49,065 bases of DNA, from assembly GCA_900544375.1 (NCBI GenBank), contig UQUZ01000016.1, forward strand, positions 1 to 49,065. Reading direction: 5' to 3'. The translations under genes and the position numbers were made by a program. The notes under the pieces are model-generated. The model had not been told where the DNA came from, did not search any database, and saw only the letters and a list, made by a program, of their open reading frames with translations. Positions within the stretch are counted from its first letter, which is position 1; every line of letters begins with the position of its first letter. Below are positions 15,372 to 23,972 of this stretch, one piece after another. This DNA comes from an uncultured Oscillospiraceae bacterium. Lineage in GTDB: Bacteria; Bacillota; Clostridia; Oscillospirales; Acutalibacteraceae.

Positions 15372-17572
15372 ATGACAAATGTGAAAAAGATACTCGCCAT
15401 CCTTTTGGCACTATGTATCGTATGCGGTGGTACATCTGTATTGGCGGCCGGTCAAACGGTAACCTATACCTCCCCGACCAGCAGATATCAAGCGCAGAAA
15501 TTCTCTCATCCAGATGCCGGTGTGGGGGAAATTGACGGATCATTGAATATGACAGCGGAGAAAACGACCGCGGGCAGAATTATTCCTGGTCGGCGCAGGG
15601 GTATGGGGATTATATGTATGTGGGCACCTGCTATGCGGCCATCTACGCAACGATCAATATTATGGCCAAGCAGAGCGGCGTTGATGTGGAAGTGTTTAAA
15701 GCGGGCCTCAATGCGCTTTACAATGGTACGCTTTATATGGGGGATTTAGAAAACAATCCGAGCGACGCACGGCGCAGTATTCTGGTGCGCGTCAATGTGC
15801 GCACAGGCGAGGTAAAGCTCGTGGCAGAACCCAAAAATATGGGCGGTTATCGTGCATCGATCACCTATAACGGCAAGCTCTATTTCGTGGCGGCGGATGC
15901 AAGCCCCTATCTTCTGGAGATTGATCCGGAAAATAACGATGCAACGCAGGTTGTATATACCTGTGCGCGCCCAAGCGATCCGTTCATTTCGGTTGGCATC
16001 CGTGGGCTGGCTGTGGTAAACGGTATGCTGATTGCAAGCATGATCGGCGATAATGGAACCTATATTGTGGCCTCTGAAAATCCGTCCGCAGGGCAAGCGT
16101 CCTTTGAAACGATCGGCACGCAGGAGGATTTGCTGGACTACCCGGCTTATATGTATAACGACAGCATTTTCGGCGGCGCGATTTGGGATATGATCGGCTT
16201 CCAGGATAAACTGTATTTCACGGTTGTCACCGGAAAAGCGGGCAATAAACAGGCGTTTGCCATGTTCTGCGGGGAGCAGGATGAGGCGACGGGCGAATGG
16301 TCTTACCGCCTGATCATTGGCGATGAAGCGGACGGGGCCCGTTATCCCTTTGGCCTGGGAGCCGACCGATCCGGTGCGGCTAACCTGATCGTGCATGACG
16401 GCTATCTCTACATCGGTGGTTATAATGATCCAATGATCGCGCTGCCCGGCGTGCTTCAGATGGATTTTGAGGAGCTTTATAAAGATTTGGATTCTCCCGT
16501 CTGCCTATGGCGGATGGATGCAAACGAAAACATCGATCTGGTGGCAGGCGAAGCAAACCAGCTGTTCCCGGAGGTGAAAGGGAATTTGGGCGCCGGCCTC
16601 GGCAGCAACCTCAATCAGTATGTCTGGCGGATGGAGAGCTATAACGGTAAGCTGTATGTCGGCACCTTTGATATTGGCAGCCTTGCATATCCGCTCATGC
16701 AGGTGACCAACGGCGATATTCTGAAACGTTCGCCGGAGGAGTGGAAAACGCAGTTTGAATATATCATAAAGCTATTGGAACTGCTAAAAAGCAGCGGTTC
16801 CTTGGCGGCCCGGAGCGCAACCGGCATTTCCTCCATGTCCGCCACGCTCACCAGTATGACAAGCCTGCTCAATCAGGGCGGCATAGAGGATCTCGCATCC
16901 ACCGAGGCGTTTTATTCCCTGCTGAAAAAGGTCGTATCACTCTATGAAAACCTGAGGAAATATCTACCCGATTCCATTACGGAAAAGCTCGATGGCATTT
17001 TCAACCAGGATACGGTGGATAATTTCTATTACTTTATCGGCGTATGCAAGTATCTCAGCAAAGGAGAACGTGGCTTTGACCTTTTGGTTTCCGGTGATGG
17101 AATCAATTTTGACGCAATCACGCGCAACGGTTTTGGCGATCCATACAATCACGGCTGCCGCGTATTTGCGATTACGGATGCCGGGCTGTGCCTTGGCACG
17201 GCAAACCCCTTCTATGGGACGCAGCTTTGGCGGCTGGAGGATTTAGCAGAGGATTCGCAGAACCCTGCCGGAGATGAAACGGAGCAGGCGCCGTCACAGC
17301 CGGAGGCCGCCAACCCGAATGCGCCTGATTCGTCTGACCAAACACAGGCTGATACAGAGCAAGCGGATGCTACGCAGAAGCCAGATTTAGCCGGCCAGCA
17401 GGATGAAACGGAGCAGGGGACCCAGCCGGAACAGAATGAGGGGACGGGCGCTTCTGCCGATGAGCCGGATATCCCTGCCACGAGCGAGAGCACGGCGGGC
17501 ATTGCCCTTGCCTTAACGGCGGTTATGGCCGGAGGGGTGCTTGTGCTTTTGCACCGCAGGAAAGCGAAATAA
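15372..17572 (+). CDS. Secreted, C-terminally anchored propeller-like protein, interrupted by a frameshift
   Basis: The gene opens with ATG at 15372 (AGAGGG upstream) and a clear signal peptide (KKILAILLALCIVCGGTSVLA). At the AAAA run 15561-15564 the frame moves by -1. Restoring one A joins ...NMTAEK to NDRGQNYSWSAQ smoothly, and the second frame then runs to 17572, for about 733 residues in all. The body has repeated strands of the kind ITYNGKLYFVAAD, FQDKLYFTVV, VHDGYLYIGGY and YNGKLYVGTF, suggesting a beta-propeller, followed by a helical stretch near 400-480. A Glu/Gln/Pro-rich linker precedes IPATSE, a transmembrane helix and HRRKAK, a degenerate sortase-type or simple membrane anchor. 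Function unknown. Confidence 0.75.
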
Positions 17573-17599
17573 TGAAATGATAAAAAAACGAACTCAATA

Positions 17600-17648
17600 A
17601 AAAACGCGCTGCAAGCCGGATTTGCCAACGGTTTGCAGCGCGTTTTTG
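17600..17648. terminator. Bidirectional terminator between the secreted protein and araC-type gene
   Basis: AAAACGCGCTGCAA (17601-17614) pairs with TTGCAGCGCGTTTT (17633-17646), flanked by A and T runs. It serves the plus-strand gene ending at 17572 and the minus-strand regulator ending at 17707. Confidence 0.9.
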
Positions 17649-17706
17649 TTGTGATTGTTTTAGCCGCCCTTTTGGCAGTGGGCGCCATCAGCTTGCGGCT
17701 GTTTTT

Positions 17707-18801
17707 TCAGTCAAGATTTTTCCCCTGCTTTTTCTGATACTGCTTTGGCGTTGTGCCGTAAATTGCCTTAAAGGTGCGGATGAATTGCGTGGTATCCCGA
17801 TACCCCACACTTTCACAAATATCGTCAATTTTCATATTGGTGCGAAGCAGCAGGTCGCGGGCATGCTGCATACGGATTTGCCTGAGCATGTCCGAAAAGG
17901 ATTGCCCAGTCTGTTGTTTGATCAACGAGCTCAGATAGGGCTCGCTGAGGTAAAAGTGCTCGGCGGTTTGTTTCAGTGAAGTGGTAGCGTAATTTAAATG
18001 AATGTAGGATTTAATTTCCACCATTCGCTGATTTAGCCCTGTGTTGGCGGATGAAATTTTAACGCTTTCCTCGTAATTCTGAATCAGATAGGAAAAAAAG
18101 GTGGTAATCAGCCCGTCGATCACATGGTTTGCGTAGGGTTTGTTTTCCTCTTGCTGTGCGTACATATAAAGTAGTAGCTCCAGCAGGAAGGCGTCATCCC
18201 CGCAGTGAAAGGTTAAGGAGTTTTGATAATTTTGGGAGTAAAGTGTTTGGGCAAAGTAGTCGGACAAGACCGTTTTATTTTGCAGGAGATTGATAAACAC
18301 GCGGTCGAAGGTGCTTTTACGGATTTTGATGTTAACCGAGCGGCTCTTTGGCAGGGAAAAAACAAAATGTTCGATGTGGGGCGGAATGATAACAATATCA
18401 CCGGTTTGCATTTCAATTGTCTGTGTTTCGATCCGGTGCCCGCATTTGCCACGCAGAGTGTAAACAATTTCAAAAAAATCGTGCTGATGGGGGGGAATAT
18501 CCAAATATTGCGGCACATAGTTGAGCTCTACATTGCAATTCTTCGCAATATGGTTCTGCTCGTGGAGCAAGTCGGCTCCGGTTCGGTTGATGTAAGCCTC
18601 CATCTCAGCCCGGGAATGGACGGCCTCCTCCGATTCCAAATAGCTAAAATCAAAATCCTTCGCACCGGAAGGCGCGTGGAGCTTGATGCGGTTCATATCA
18701 AAAAAGTCCAAATTTTTACCAGTTTGCCGATAATAAGCATACCCGATCTCTTCATCCGCATCCAGTTTGGAAAGCATCTGGTAAATGCGCTTTAAATCCA
18801 T
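17707..18801 (-). CDS. AraC-family transcriptional regulator
   Basis: A 364-residue regulator. An N-terminal region of about 90 residues is followed by a cupin sensor (PPHQHDFFEIVYTLRGKCGH, then GDIVIIPPHIEHF). The C-terminal AraC DNA-binding domain spans about residues 255-358, with two helix-turn-helix units: SLKQTAEHFYLSEPYLSSLIK, then IDDICESVGYRDTTQFIRTFK and GTTPKQYQ. The sensor probably binds a sugar released from the neighbouring pathway. GGGAGG sets the ATG at 18801. It is divergent from the lipoprotein-led glycosidase operon across 284 bases, the usual arrangement for its regulator; it would activate that operon, although this is inference. Confidence 0.92.
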   Translation of the reverse strand: MDLKRIYQMLSKLDADEEIGYAYYRQTGKNLDFFDMNRIKLHAPSGAKDFDFSYLESEEAVHSRAEMEAYINRTGADLLHEQNHIAKNCNVELNYVPQYLDIPPHQHDFFEIVYTLRGKCGHRIETQTIEMQTGDIVIIPPHIEHFVFSLPKSRSVNIKIRKSTFDRVFINLLQNKTVLSDYFAQTLYSQNYQNSLTFHCGDDAFLLELLLYMYAQQEENKPYANHVIDGLITTFFSYLIQNYEESVKISSANTGLNQRMVEIKSYIHLNYATTSLKQTAEHFYLSEPYLSSLIKQQTGQSFSDMLRQIRMQHARDLLLRTNMKIDDICESVGYRDTTQFIRTFKAIYGTTPKQYQKKQGKNLD

Positions 18802-18994
18802 ATGGAATCCTCCCGGCAATCGTTTTGATTATGATAGCATAATGGGCGGCATAGCCGCAGGGCAGCCCGAATCAATGGTTCAATGTTTTCCGAAACACTA
18901 AAAATTTTCGCTTTCGTGTGTTACGTGAGGTTATTATAGCATATGTTGTGTCTGTTTGTGAAGAAATACCGATATTTTTTCATAAATCAGGGTA

Positions 18995-19023
18995 TTGTTT
19001 AGATTCTCTATTTCGAATATAGT
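18995..19023 (+). promoter_or_regulatory. Promoter of the GH39/GH20/GH3 operon
   Basis: TTGTTT (18995-19000), 17-base spacer, TATAGT (19018-19023). Transcription would start near 19030, some 55 bases before the lipoprotein start codon. The weak -10 is consistent with activation by the divergent AraC-type regulator. Confidence 0.55.
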
Positions 19024-19046
19024 AGGAATTAATAAAAACGAACCAT

Positions 19047-19062
19047 AAGAAAGCGCTTTCTT
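19047..19062. promoter_or_regulatory. cre-like catabolite repression site
   Basis: AAGAAAGCGCTTTCTT is a perfect 16-bp palindrome. Its core GAAAGCGCTTTC matches the CcpA operator consensus at 12 of 14 positions. It lies about 17-32 bases downstream of the predicted transcription start, where bound CcpA would block the polymerase. Binding by CcpA or another LacI-family repressor is inferred. Confidence 0.6.
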
Positions 19063-19085
19063 GTGAAAATCTGAATGGAGGAAAT

Positions 19086-19985
19086 ATGATGAAATTGTTT
19101 ACAAAAATTTTGGCGGGATGCTGCGCGCTGGCGATGGTATTCTCTCTTGCCGCATGCAAGGATACGCCGGCCGATGAGCCTGATAGCACAGGCGATGCTG
19201 CGGTGAATCTCTCCGAGGCTACTCCGGGCGAAACCGTTGCACAGGCTGACGATATGTCTGAAACGGCGCCGGAGGAGGACTCCGCGCAAACGCCTGCCGA
19301 CACGGAGGAGGCGCAGAGCCAAAATGGCCAGACGCCTCCCTCCACTGAAAAGAATACGGCCGCTTCACCGAATTCTGGGAAGGATCTGAGCAAAACGGAG
19401 GTGCTGGCTCTTTACCAAGCAGGCACGAAAAAGAGCAGCCTCAAACGCACGAAATACAACCGCCAGCTGACCTATGGCAAGCTCTGGTCGCCAGGTAATT
19501 TTGACAATGCACAGTTTGACTTGGTGGAAGACAAAGAAAAGGCCGCCCCGATTTTCAACGGCACAGATACGGCCTCAAAAGCAGTCACACTGCCTACCCT
19601 ACAGGAGAGTTTGGTGGAATCTGCGACCTGCAAGGAAGCCGGCGGCAAGCGTGTGCTGACGATCCGCCTGAAAGCGAAATCCGGCGATCAGGGCATCGCC
19701 GATGGAGCGGGCGGATACCTCGACCTCGTCAATTTCGAGCAGGTTGGCAGCATGGCGAAAGCCTATGGAAAGGCGATGTTCCCACTGGCAAATATCAAAA
19801 CGAAGTCGATTCAAACCACGCTGAGTGCCGGCACATACACCGTGACGCTTGCCACAGACGGCAAAATTGAAAAAGCCTCTCTTACTTATCAGCAAACGGT
19901 AAAGGGCGATATGAAGCTGAGTATCCCATCCTATGAAATTAAATGTGACGTCCGCTTCCAGATGACGATGGATTATACTGCCTAA
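19086..19985 (+). CDS. Lipoprotein of unknown function, first gene of the glycan operon
   Basis: A 299-residue lipoprotein. A basic N terminus and hydrophobic run end in the lipobox SLAAC with Cys24, so the mature protein is tethered to the outer face of the membrane. Residues 25-100 are an acidic Thr/Ala/Pro-rich linker; the remaining 200 residues form a globular domain with alternating strands (VLTIRLKAKSG, IQTTLSAGTYTVTLATDGKIEKASLTY), reminiscent of periplasmic beta-sheet lipoproteins, but no family was recognised. GGAGG fits either ATG at 19086 or the next codon at 19089. Only 13 bases separate it from the esterase, so it is part of the operon; it might present substrate to the importer. 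Confidence 0.75.
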   Translation: MMKLFTKILAGCCALAMVFSLAACKDTPADEPDSTGDAAVNLSEATPGETVAQADDMSETAPEEDSAQTPADTEEAQSQNGQTPPSTEKNTAASPNSGKDLSKTEVLALYQAGTKKSSLKRTKYNRQLTYGKLWSPGNFDNAQFDLVEDKEKAAPIFNGTDTASKAVTLPTLQESLVESATCKEAGGKRVLTIRLKAKSGDQGIADGAGGYLDLVNFEQVGSMAKAYGKAMFPLANIKTKSIQTTLSAGTYTVTLATDGKIEKASLTYQQTVKGDMKLSIPSYEIKCDVRFQMTMDYTA

Positions 19986-19998
19986 GGAGCGCTTTTGA

Positions 19999-20907
19999 AT
20001 GGGCATTTTAGAATACGGCGCGAAATTCTGTGCCAAAAAGCTCGATGAGATGGACCGTACGCAGCGCTACCCGATCGCGGTTCCGTCTCCGGAGATCGTA
20101 TTACATACCGACCTTCCCTATTGTTCAGGCGGAGATCCGGCACACCGGCTGGATCTCTGCTATCCCGCAAAGGGCGGAGATTTTCCGCTGGTAATCGATA
20201 TCCACGGGGGCGGCCTGATCTATGGGACGAAGGCGCTCAACCGCGATTTTACGCTTCACTTGGCAGAGCAGGGCTTTGCGGTGGCCAGCCTTGATTACCG
20301 GCTGGTGCCGCAAACTCGTTTCGATGGACAAATTCGGGATCTATTTGCTGGCTTTCGTTGGCTGAGTGAGCACCTGAATGATCATCCGATCCAGAAAGAC
20401 GCTGTTTTTTTGACGGGGGATTCTGCAGGCGCGCTTCTGGCAGTCTATGCCGCGCTGATCGAGCAAAGCTCCCGGCTGCAACGTCAGTTTCAGGTGGAGC
20501 CGTCTGGCCTTCCGCTGCTTGGCCTTGGCCTGAGTTTTGGCATGTATTTTACCCGGCATAGGGATTTTGCAGGGAAGCTCCAGCCCTTGTTTTTTGGAAA
20601 AGACTACCGCAGCCGTGACTTTTATCCGTCTATGGAGCCAGAGCGGCTCCCTGAGCTGGAAATTTTGCCGCCCTGCTATCTGGTCACCAGCGATGATTGC
20701 GCATTAAAACCGCACAGCACCGCTTTTGAGCAATTGCTGAGGCAACACGGTGTGCAGCACACGTTTTGCTGTTGGCCCAAAAATGCGGAAAAAGAGCTTC
20801 CACATATTTTTAATGTTGCCCATCCGGATTGGCCGGAGAGCCGGGAGACCATGCAGGCAATGGCCAACTTTTTCCGGGTATTGTGTTCCCAAAGCATCCT
20901 AGTTTAA
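19999..20907 (+). CDS. Alpha/beta hydrolase, HSL-type esterase
   Basis: A 302-residue alpha/beta-fold esterase of the hormone-sensitive-lipase class. The oxyanion-hole motif HGGG is at 69-72, the nucleophile elbow GDSAG gives Ser142, and the triad is probably completed by Asp232 or Asp233 (TSDDCALKP) and His269 (LPHIFN). There is no signal peptide, so it acts in the cytoplasm. Within an operon of glycosidases the natural role is removing acetyl or other acyl groups from imported oligosaccharides. GGAG stands 10 bases before ATG. Gaps to the neighbours are 13 and 24 bases. Confidence 0.85.
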   Translation: MGILEYGAKFCAKKLDEMDRTQRYPIAVPSPEIVLHTDLPYCSGGDPAHRLDLCYPAKGGDFPLVIDIHGGGLIYGTKALNRDFTLHLAEQGFAVASLDYRLVPQTRFDGQIRDLFAGFRWLSEHLNDHPIQKDAVFLTGDSAGALLAVYAALIEQSSRLQRQFQVEPSGLPLLGLGLSFGMYFTRHRDFAGKLQPLFFGKDYRSRDFYPSMEPERLPELEILPPCYLVTSDDCALKPHSTAFEQLLRQHGVQHTFCCWPKNAEKELPHIFNVAHPDWPESRETMQAMANFFRVLCSQSILV

Positions 20908-20931
20908 AATGTAAGTCGCATGGAGGTCTTT

Positions 20932-22497
20932 ATGAAATCTTTTACGCTAAATGAAAGGGCTGATACCAGGCCCAACGACCGCTATTGGCAGTTCTGTGTC
21001 GGGAGCTGTCACGCTGCACTGGCGCTGCGAGCAGATTATCAGCGGCAGCTCAAACGGGCGCATGACGAATTGGGATTCCAACGGGTACGCTTCCACGGCA
21101 TTTTTGATGACGATATGCAGGTTGTCACCTCTTTCCACGATTATCTACCTTTGCCGGGCAGTAAAAAAGTAAAAACGCGGTCGTTCTATCAGGTTGCTGT
21201 CGTTTATGACGCGCTGCTGGAGATTGGGATTAAGCCCTTTGTGGAGCTCGGTTTCATGCCCTCTGTGATGGGGCGGGGGAAACGGACGGTATTTCACTAT
21301 AAAGGAAACGTCACGCCGCCCAAGGAATACGAGGCTTGGCGGCGGCTGATCCAGGATTTTATCCGGTTTTTGATTGGCCGTTATGGAAAATCGGAAATTG
21401 AGAGTTGGTTTTTCGAGGTCTGGAATGAGCCGGATTTACGCGGTTTTTTTTGGACAGGTTCGCAGGCGGAATATTTTCTTCTCTATAAAACTACCGTCAA
21501 CGCCATTAAGGATATTGACCCCAATATCCGCGTGGGCGGCCCCGCCACCTCGCAGAACCGCTGGCTGCCCGAAATGCGCGCCTATTGTGAGAAGGAGCGG
21601 CTGCCGCTTGATTTTCTCTCCACTCACCACTATCCCGGCGATGATATCGGTTTGCCGATTTTAACGAGTGAGAATATCAGCCGCATGCTGTTCGCAGCAA
21701 AGCGAAACCCGGGCGATAATATTTCGCAGGTGATCCGTAAAATGATGTATCGCCCGCAGCTGCTGCCTCTTATTCAAAAGGACTCCATGCTCCGGCAGGC
21801 ACAGCAGGCGCGGCAGGAGGCGGGGGATATCCCTCTGCTTTATACGGAGTGGAATGTGAACCCCACCTGCACTGCGCCTCTGCATGATACCACGCAATCT
21901 TCCTCCTATATCGTCAAGCATGTGATGGATTGCCAATATCTCATGGAGGGCTGCTCCTTCTGGTGCTTTTCCGATATTTTTGAGGAAAGCACCTTTCTGC
22001 CGCAGCCGTTTACTGGCTCCTTTGGCTTGATGAATATTTATGGAATCCCGAAGCCGAGCTATTGGGCGTTTTACCTGCTCAAGTTGTTGGGGGATAAGCG
22101 CTATATCCTGCCCACGACACATGAGGATGTCGAGTTCGCCGCTTTCCGCTCCGAGGATGAAATCCAGCTGCTTGTTTACCATCAATCCTATGTGATGCAG
22201 GAAGGGGCAACCGAGCCGGTTCAAATTACGCTTCAAACCGGCCGCGAGGTGCAATCGGTCCGCCGCTGGCGCATCGACCGCACGCACGGCAATCCGCTGC
22301 CCCTGTGGCAGGAGATGGGCTCCCCTGATCTGCTCACGCCGGAGCAGGCGGCTGAAATAGAGGAAAAAAGCCGGCTGAAGCCGGAAGAAATTCCATTTCG
22401 TTTGTCAAGCTCTGGCGTCATTCTGGAAACAGCTATTGCGGATAATGACGTGCAGCTGATCACTGTTTCTCTGAGTAAGGGAGGGAGCCTGGCGTGA
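20932..22497 (+). CDS. Glycoside hydrolase family 39 (beta-xylosidase/alpha-L-iduronidase family)
   Basis: A 521-residue GH39 enzyme of clan GH-A. The acid/base is Glu166 in FEVWNEPDL and the nucleophile Glu306 in LYTEWNVNP; an RVRFHGIFDDDM strand and STHHYPGD are also typical. A C-terminal beta-sandwich follows the barrel. GH39 contains beta-xylosidases and alpha-L-iduronidases, which the eye cannot separate here; bacterial members are mostly beta-xylosidases. No signal peptide, so cytoplasmic. GGAGGT marks the ATG at 20932. Its last four bases overlap the GTG start of the GH20 gene, implying translational coupling. Confidence 0.88.
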   Translation: MKSFTLNERADTRPNDRYWQFCVGSCHAALALRADYQRQLKRAHDELGFQRVRFHGIFDDDMQVVTSFHDYLPLPGSKKVKTRSFYQVAVVYDALLEIGIKPFVELGFMPSVMGRGKRTVFHYKGNVTPPKEYEAWRRLIQDFIRFLIGRYGKSEIESWFFEVWNEPDLRGFFWTGSQAEYFLLYKTTVNAIKDIDPNIRVGGPATSQNRWLPEMRAYCEKERLPLDFLSTHHYPGDDIGLPILTSENISRMLFAAKRNPGDNISQVIRKMMYRPQLLPLIQKDSMLRQAQQARQEAGDIPLLYTEWNVNPTCTAPLHDTTQSSSYIVKHVMDCQYLMEGCSFWCFSDIFEESTFLPQPFTGSFGLMNIYGIPKPSYWAFYLLKLLGDKRYILPTTHEDVEFAAFRSEDEIQLLVYHQSYVMQEGATEPVQITLQTGREVQSVRRWRIDRTHGNPLPLWQEMGSPDLLTPEQAAEIEEKSRLKPEEIPFRLSSSGVILETAIADNDVQLITVSLSKGGSLA

Positions 22498-23972
22498 TTC
22501 ATTCAATTTTGCCAAAACCGCGTGAGATACAGGTAGAAGAGGGCTTCTATCAGGGCGGTCCGGAGCGGATGGAACAAATATGCGACGATTCCCTAGAGAC
22601 AGAGGGCTATCGCCTGAAAATCGGCGCGCAGGCCATTGAGATGCGCGCCAAAACGCAGGCCGGTTTTTACTATGCGGAGCAAACGCTCCGGCAGCTTCAG
22701 CGGCAGAATGGCGGAAAGCTTCCGCTGTGCGAAATCGTGGACGCTCCTGTGTTTGCGCATCGCGGCTTCATGCTCGACTGCGTGCGTCACTTTTTCCCGG
22801 TCACCGATTTGAAGCGACTCATCGAGGCCGCCGCACGCATGAAGCTCAACCGCTTCCACTGGCATCTGACGGATGATCAGGGCTGGCGCATCGAGATCAG
22901 CGCATTCCCAAAGCTCACGGAGCTTGCCTCCATGCGCCCCTTTTCCAATTTTGGCCGTTCAATGGAGTACGGCCCGCACGGTGGCTACTATACCAAAAGC
23001 GATATCCGTGAGATCGTCGCCTTCTGCGCGGAGCGGCACATCACAGTCATTCCGGAAATTGAGATGCCGGGCCATGCATCGGCCTTGCTTTCCGCCTACC
23101 CGGAATATTCCTGCGACGGGAAGCCGGTTGCGGTGAAAACACGCGGCGGGGTTTATGCGGATACGCTCTGCGCCGGAAAAGAGGAAACCTACGCGGCGCT
23201 GGAGGCAATCCTCATGGAAGTGATGGAACTGTTTCCAGGCAAGCAGATCCATTTGGGCGGAGACGAAGCGCCCAAGGATCACTGGAAGGCCTGCCCGCTT
23301 TGTCAGCGGAAAATGCGGCAGGAGGGCCTCAAAAGCGAGGTTGAGCTGCAATGCTGGTTCACAGACCGTATGGCGGCTTTCCTCAAATCCCATGGACGCG
23401 AGGCGGTCGTATGGAACGACGCACTCAAGGGGGGCGGCCGCCTCAGCCCGGAGATCACGCTGCAATACTGGGTCGGCGGGGACGACGCCTCCACCGTCGC
23501 GCACGCAAATGCGGGCGGGGCGGTCATCCAGTCGCCAAACCTTTCTTACTATCTTGACATGTGCTATGGCGTCATTCCGCTGGATCGGGCGTATGCCTAT
23601 GTGCCCTATTTTCCGGAACAAAATCGTAAGGAGAGTACGATCGGCGTTGAAACCCCAATCTGGACAGAATATATGCCGGATATGAAAAAGGTTGGCTATA
23701 TGGCCTTTCCGCGCATGGCCGCAGTGGCCGAAACAGGCTGGTGCGGCACAGAGGGGAAGGACGCGCAATCGTTCCGGCACCGCGTGAAGCGCTTCCTGCC
23801 GTTAGTCAGCGAGCTTGGGATTGAGCCAGCGCCGGAAGCAGTTTGGAACATGAAAAAGAGCGCCAGAATCCGGGATGCTCTGAATTACTGGTATCACGCA
23901 TTAACCTGGGCGGATCTTATGGATTTCGTAAGCCGTCTCCGTCAAGAAAAGAAAGAGAGAGATGCGCAATGA
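22494..23972 (+). CDS. Glycoside hydrolase family 20 beta-N-acetylhexosaminidase
   Basis: A 492-residue GH20 enzyme that removes terminal beta-linked GlcNAc or GalNAc by substrate-assisted catalysis. A short N-terminal alpha/beta domain (GFYYAEQTLRQL) precedes the barrel: RGFMLDC, FHWHLTDDQGWRIEI, PEIEMPGH, and HLGGDEAPK with the catalytic pair Asp257-Glu258. No signal peptide, so it works on imported sugars. GTG at 22494 overlaps the GH39 stop as GTGA, with AGGGAGG upstream; its own TGA overlaps the ATG of the transporter. Pairing of GH20 with GH39 is unusual and suggests a substrate with both HexNAc and xylose or uronic acid. Confidence 0.93.
   Translation: MIHSILPKPREIQVEEGFYQGGPERMEQICDDSLETEGYRLKIGAQAIEMRAKTQAGFYYAEQTLRQLQRQNGGKLPLCEIVDAPVFAHRGFMLDCVRHFFPVTDLKRLIEAAARMKLNRFHWHLTDDQGWRIEISAFPKLTELASMRPFSNFGRSMEYGPHGGYYTKSDIREIVAFCAERHITVIPEIEMPGHASALLSAYPEYSCDGKPVAVKTRGGVYADTLCAGKEETYAALEAILMEVMELFPGKQIHLGGDEAPKDHWKACPLCQRKMRQEGLKSEVELQCWFTDRMAAFLKSHGREAVVWNDALKGGGRLSPEITLQYWVGGDDASTVAHANAGGAVIQSPNLSYYLDMCYGVIPLDRAYAYVPYFPEQNRKESTIGVETPIWTEYMPDMKKVGYMAFPRMAAVAETGWCGTEGKDAQSFRHRVKRFLPLVSELGIEPAPEAVWNMKKSARIRDALNYWYHALTWADLMDFVSRLRQEKKERDAQ

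Noticed and set aside
15561..15567. Programmed -1 ribosomal frameshift at the A tract
   Set aside because: The codons GAG-AAA-ACG do not form an X-XXY-YYZ slippery heptamer and no downstream pseudoknot is evident.
17460..17500. LPxTG sortase signal in the surface protein (IPATSE)
   Set aside because: The motif lacks the Leu and the Thr-Gly scissile pair in the right places; kept only as a possible degenerate anchor.
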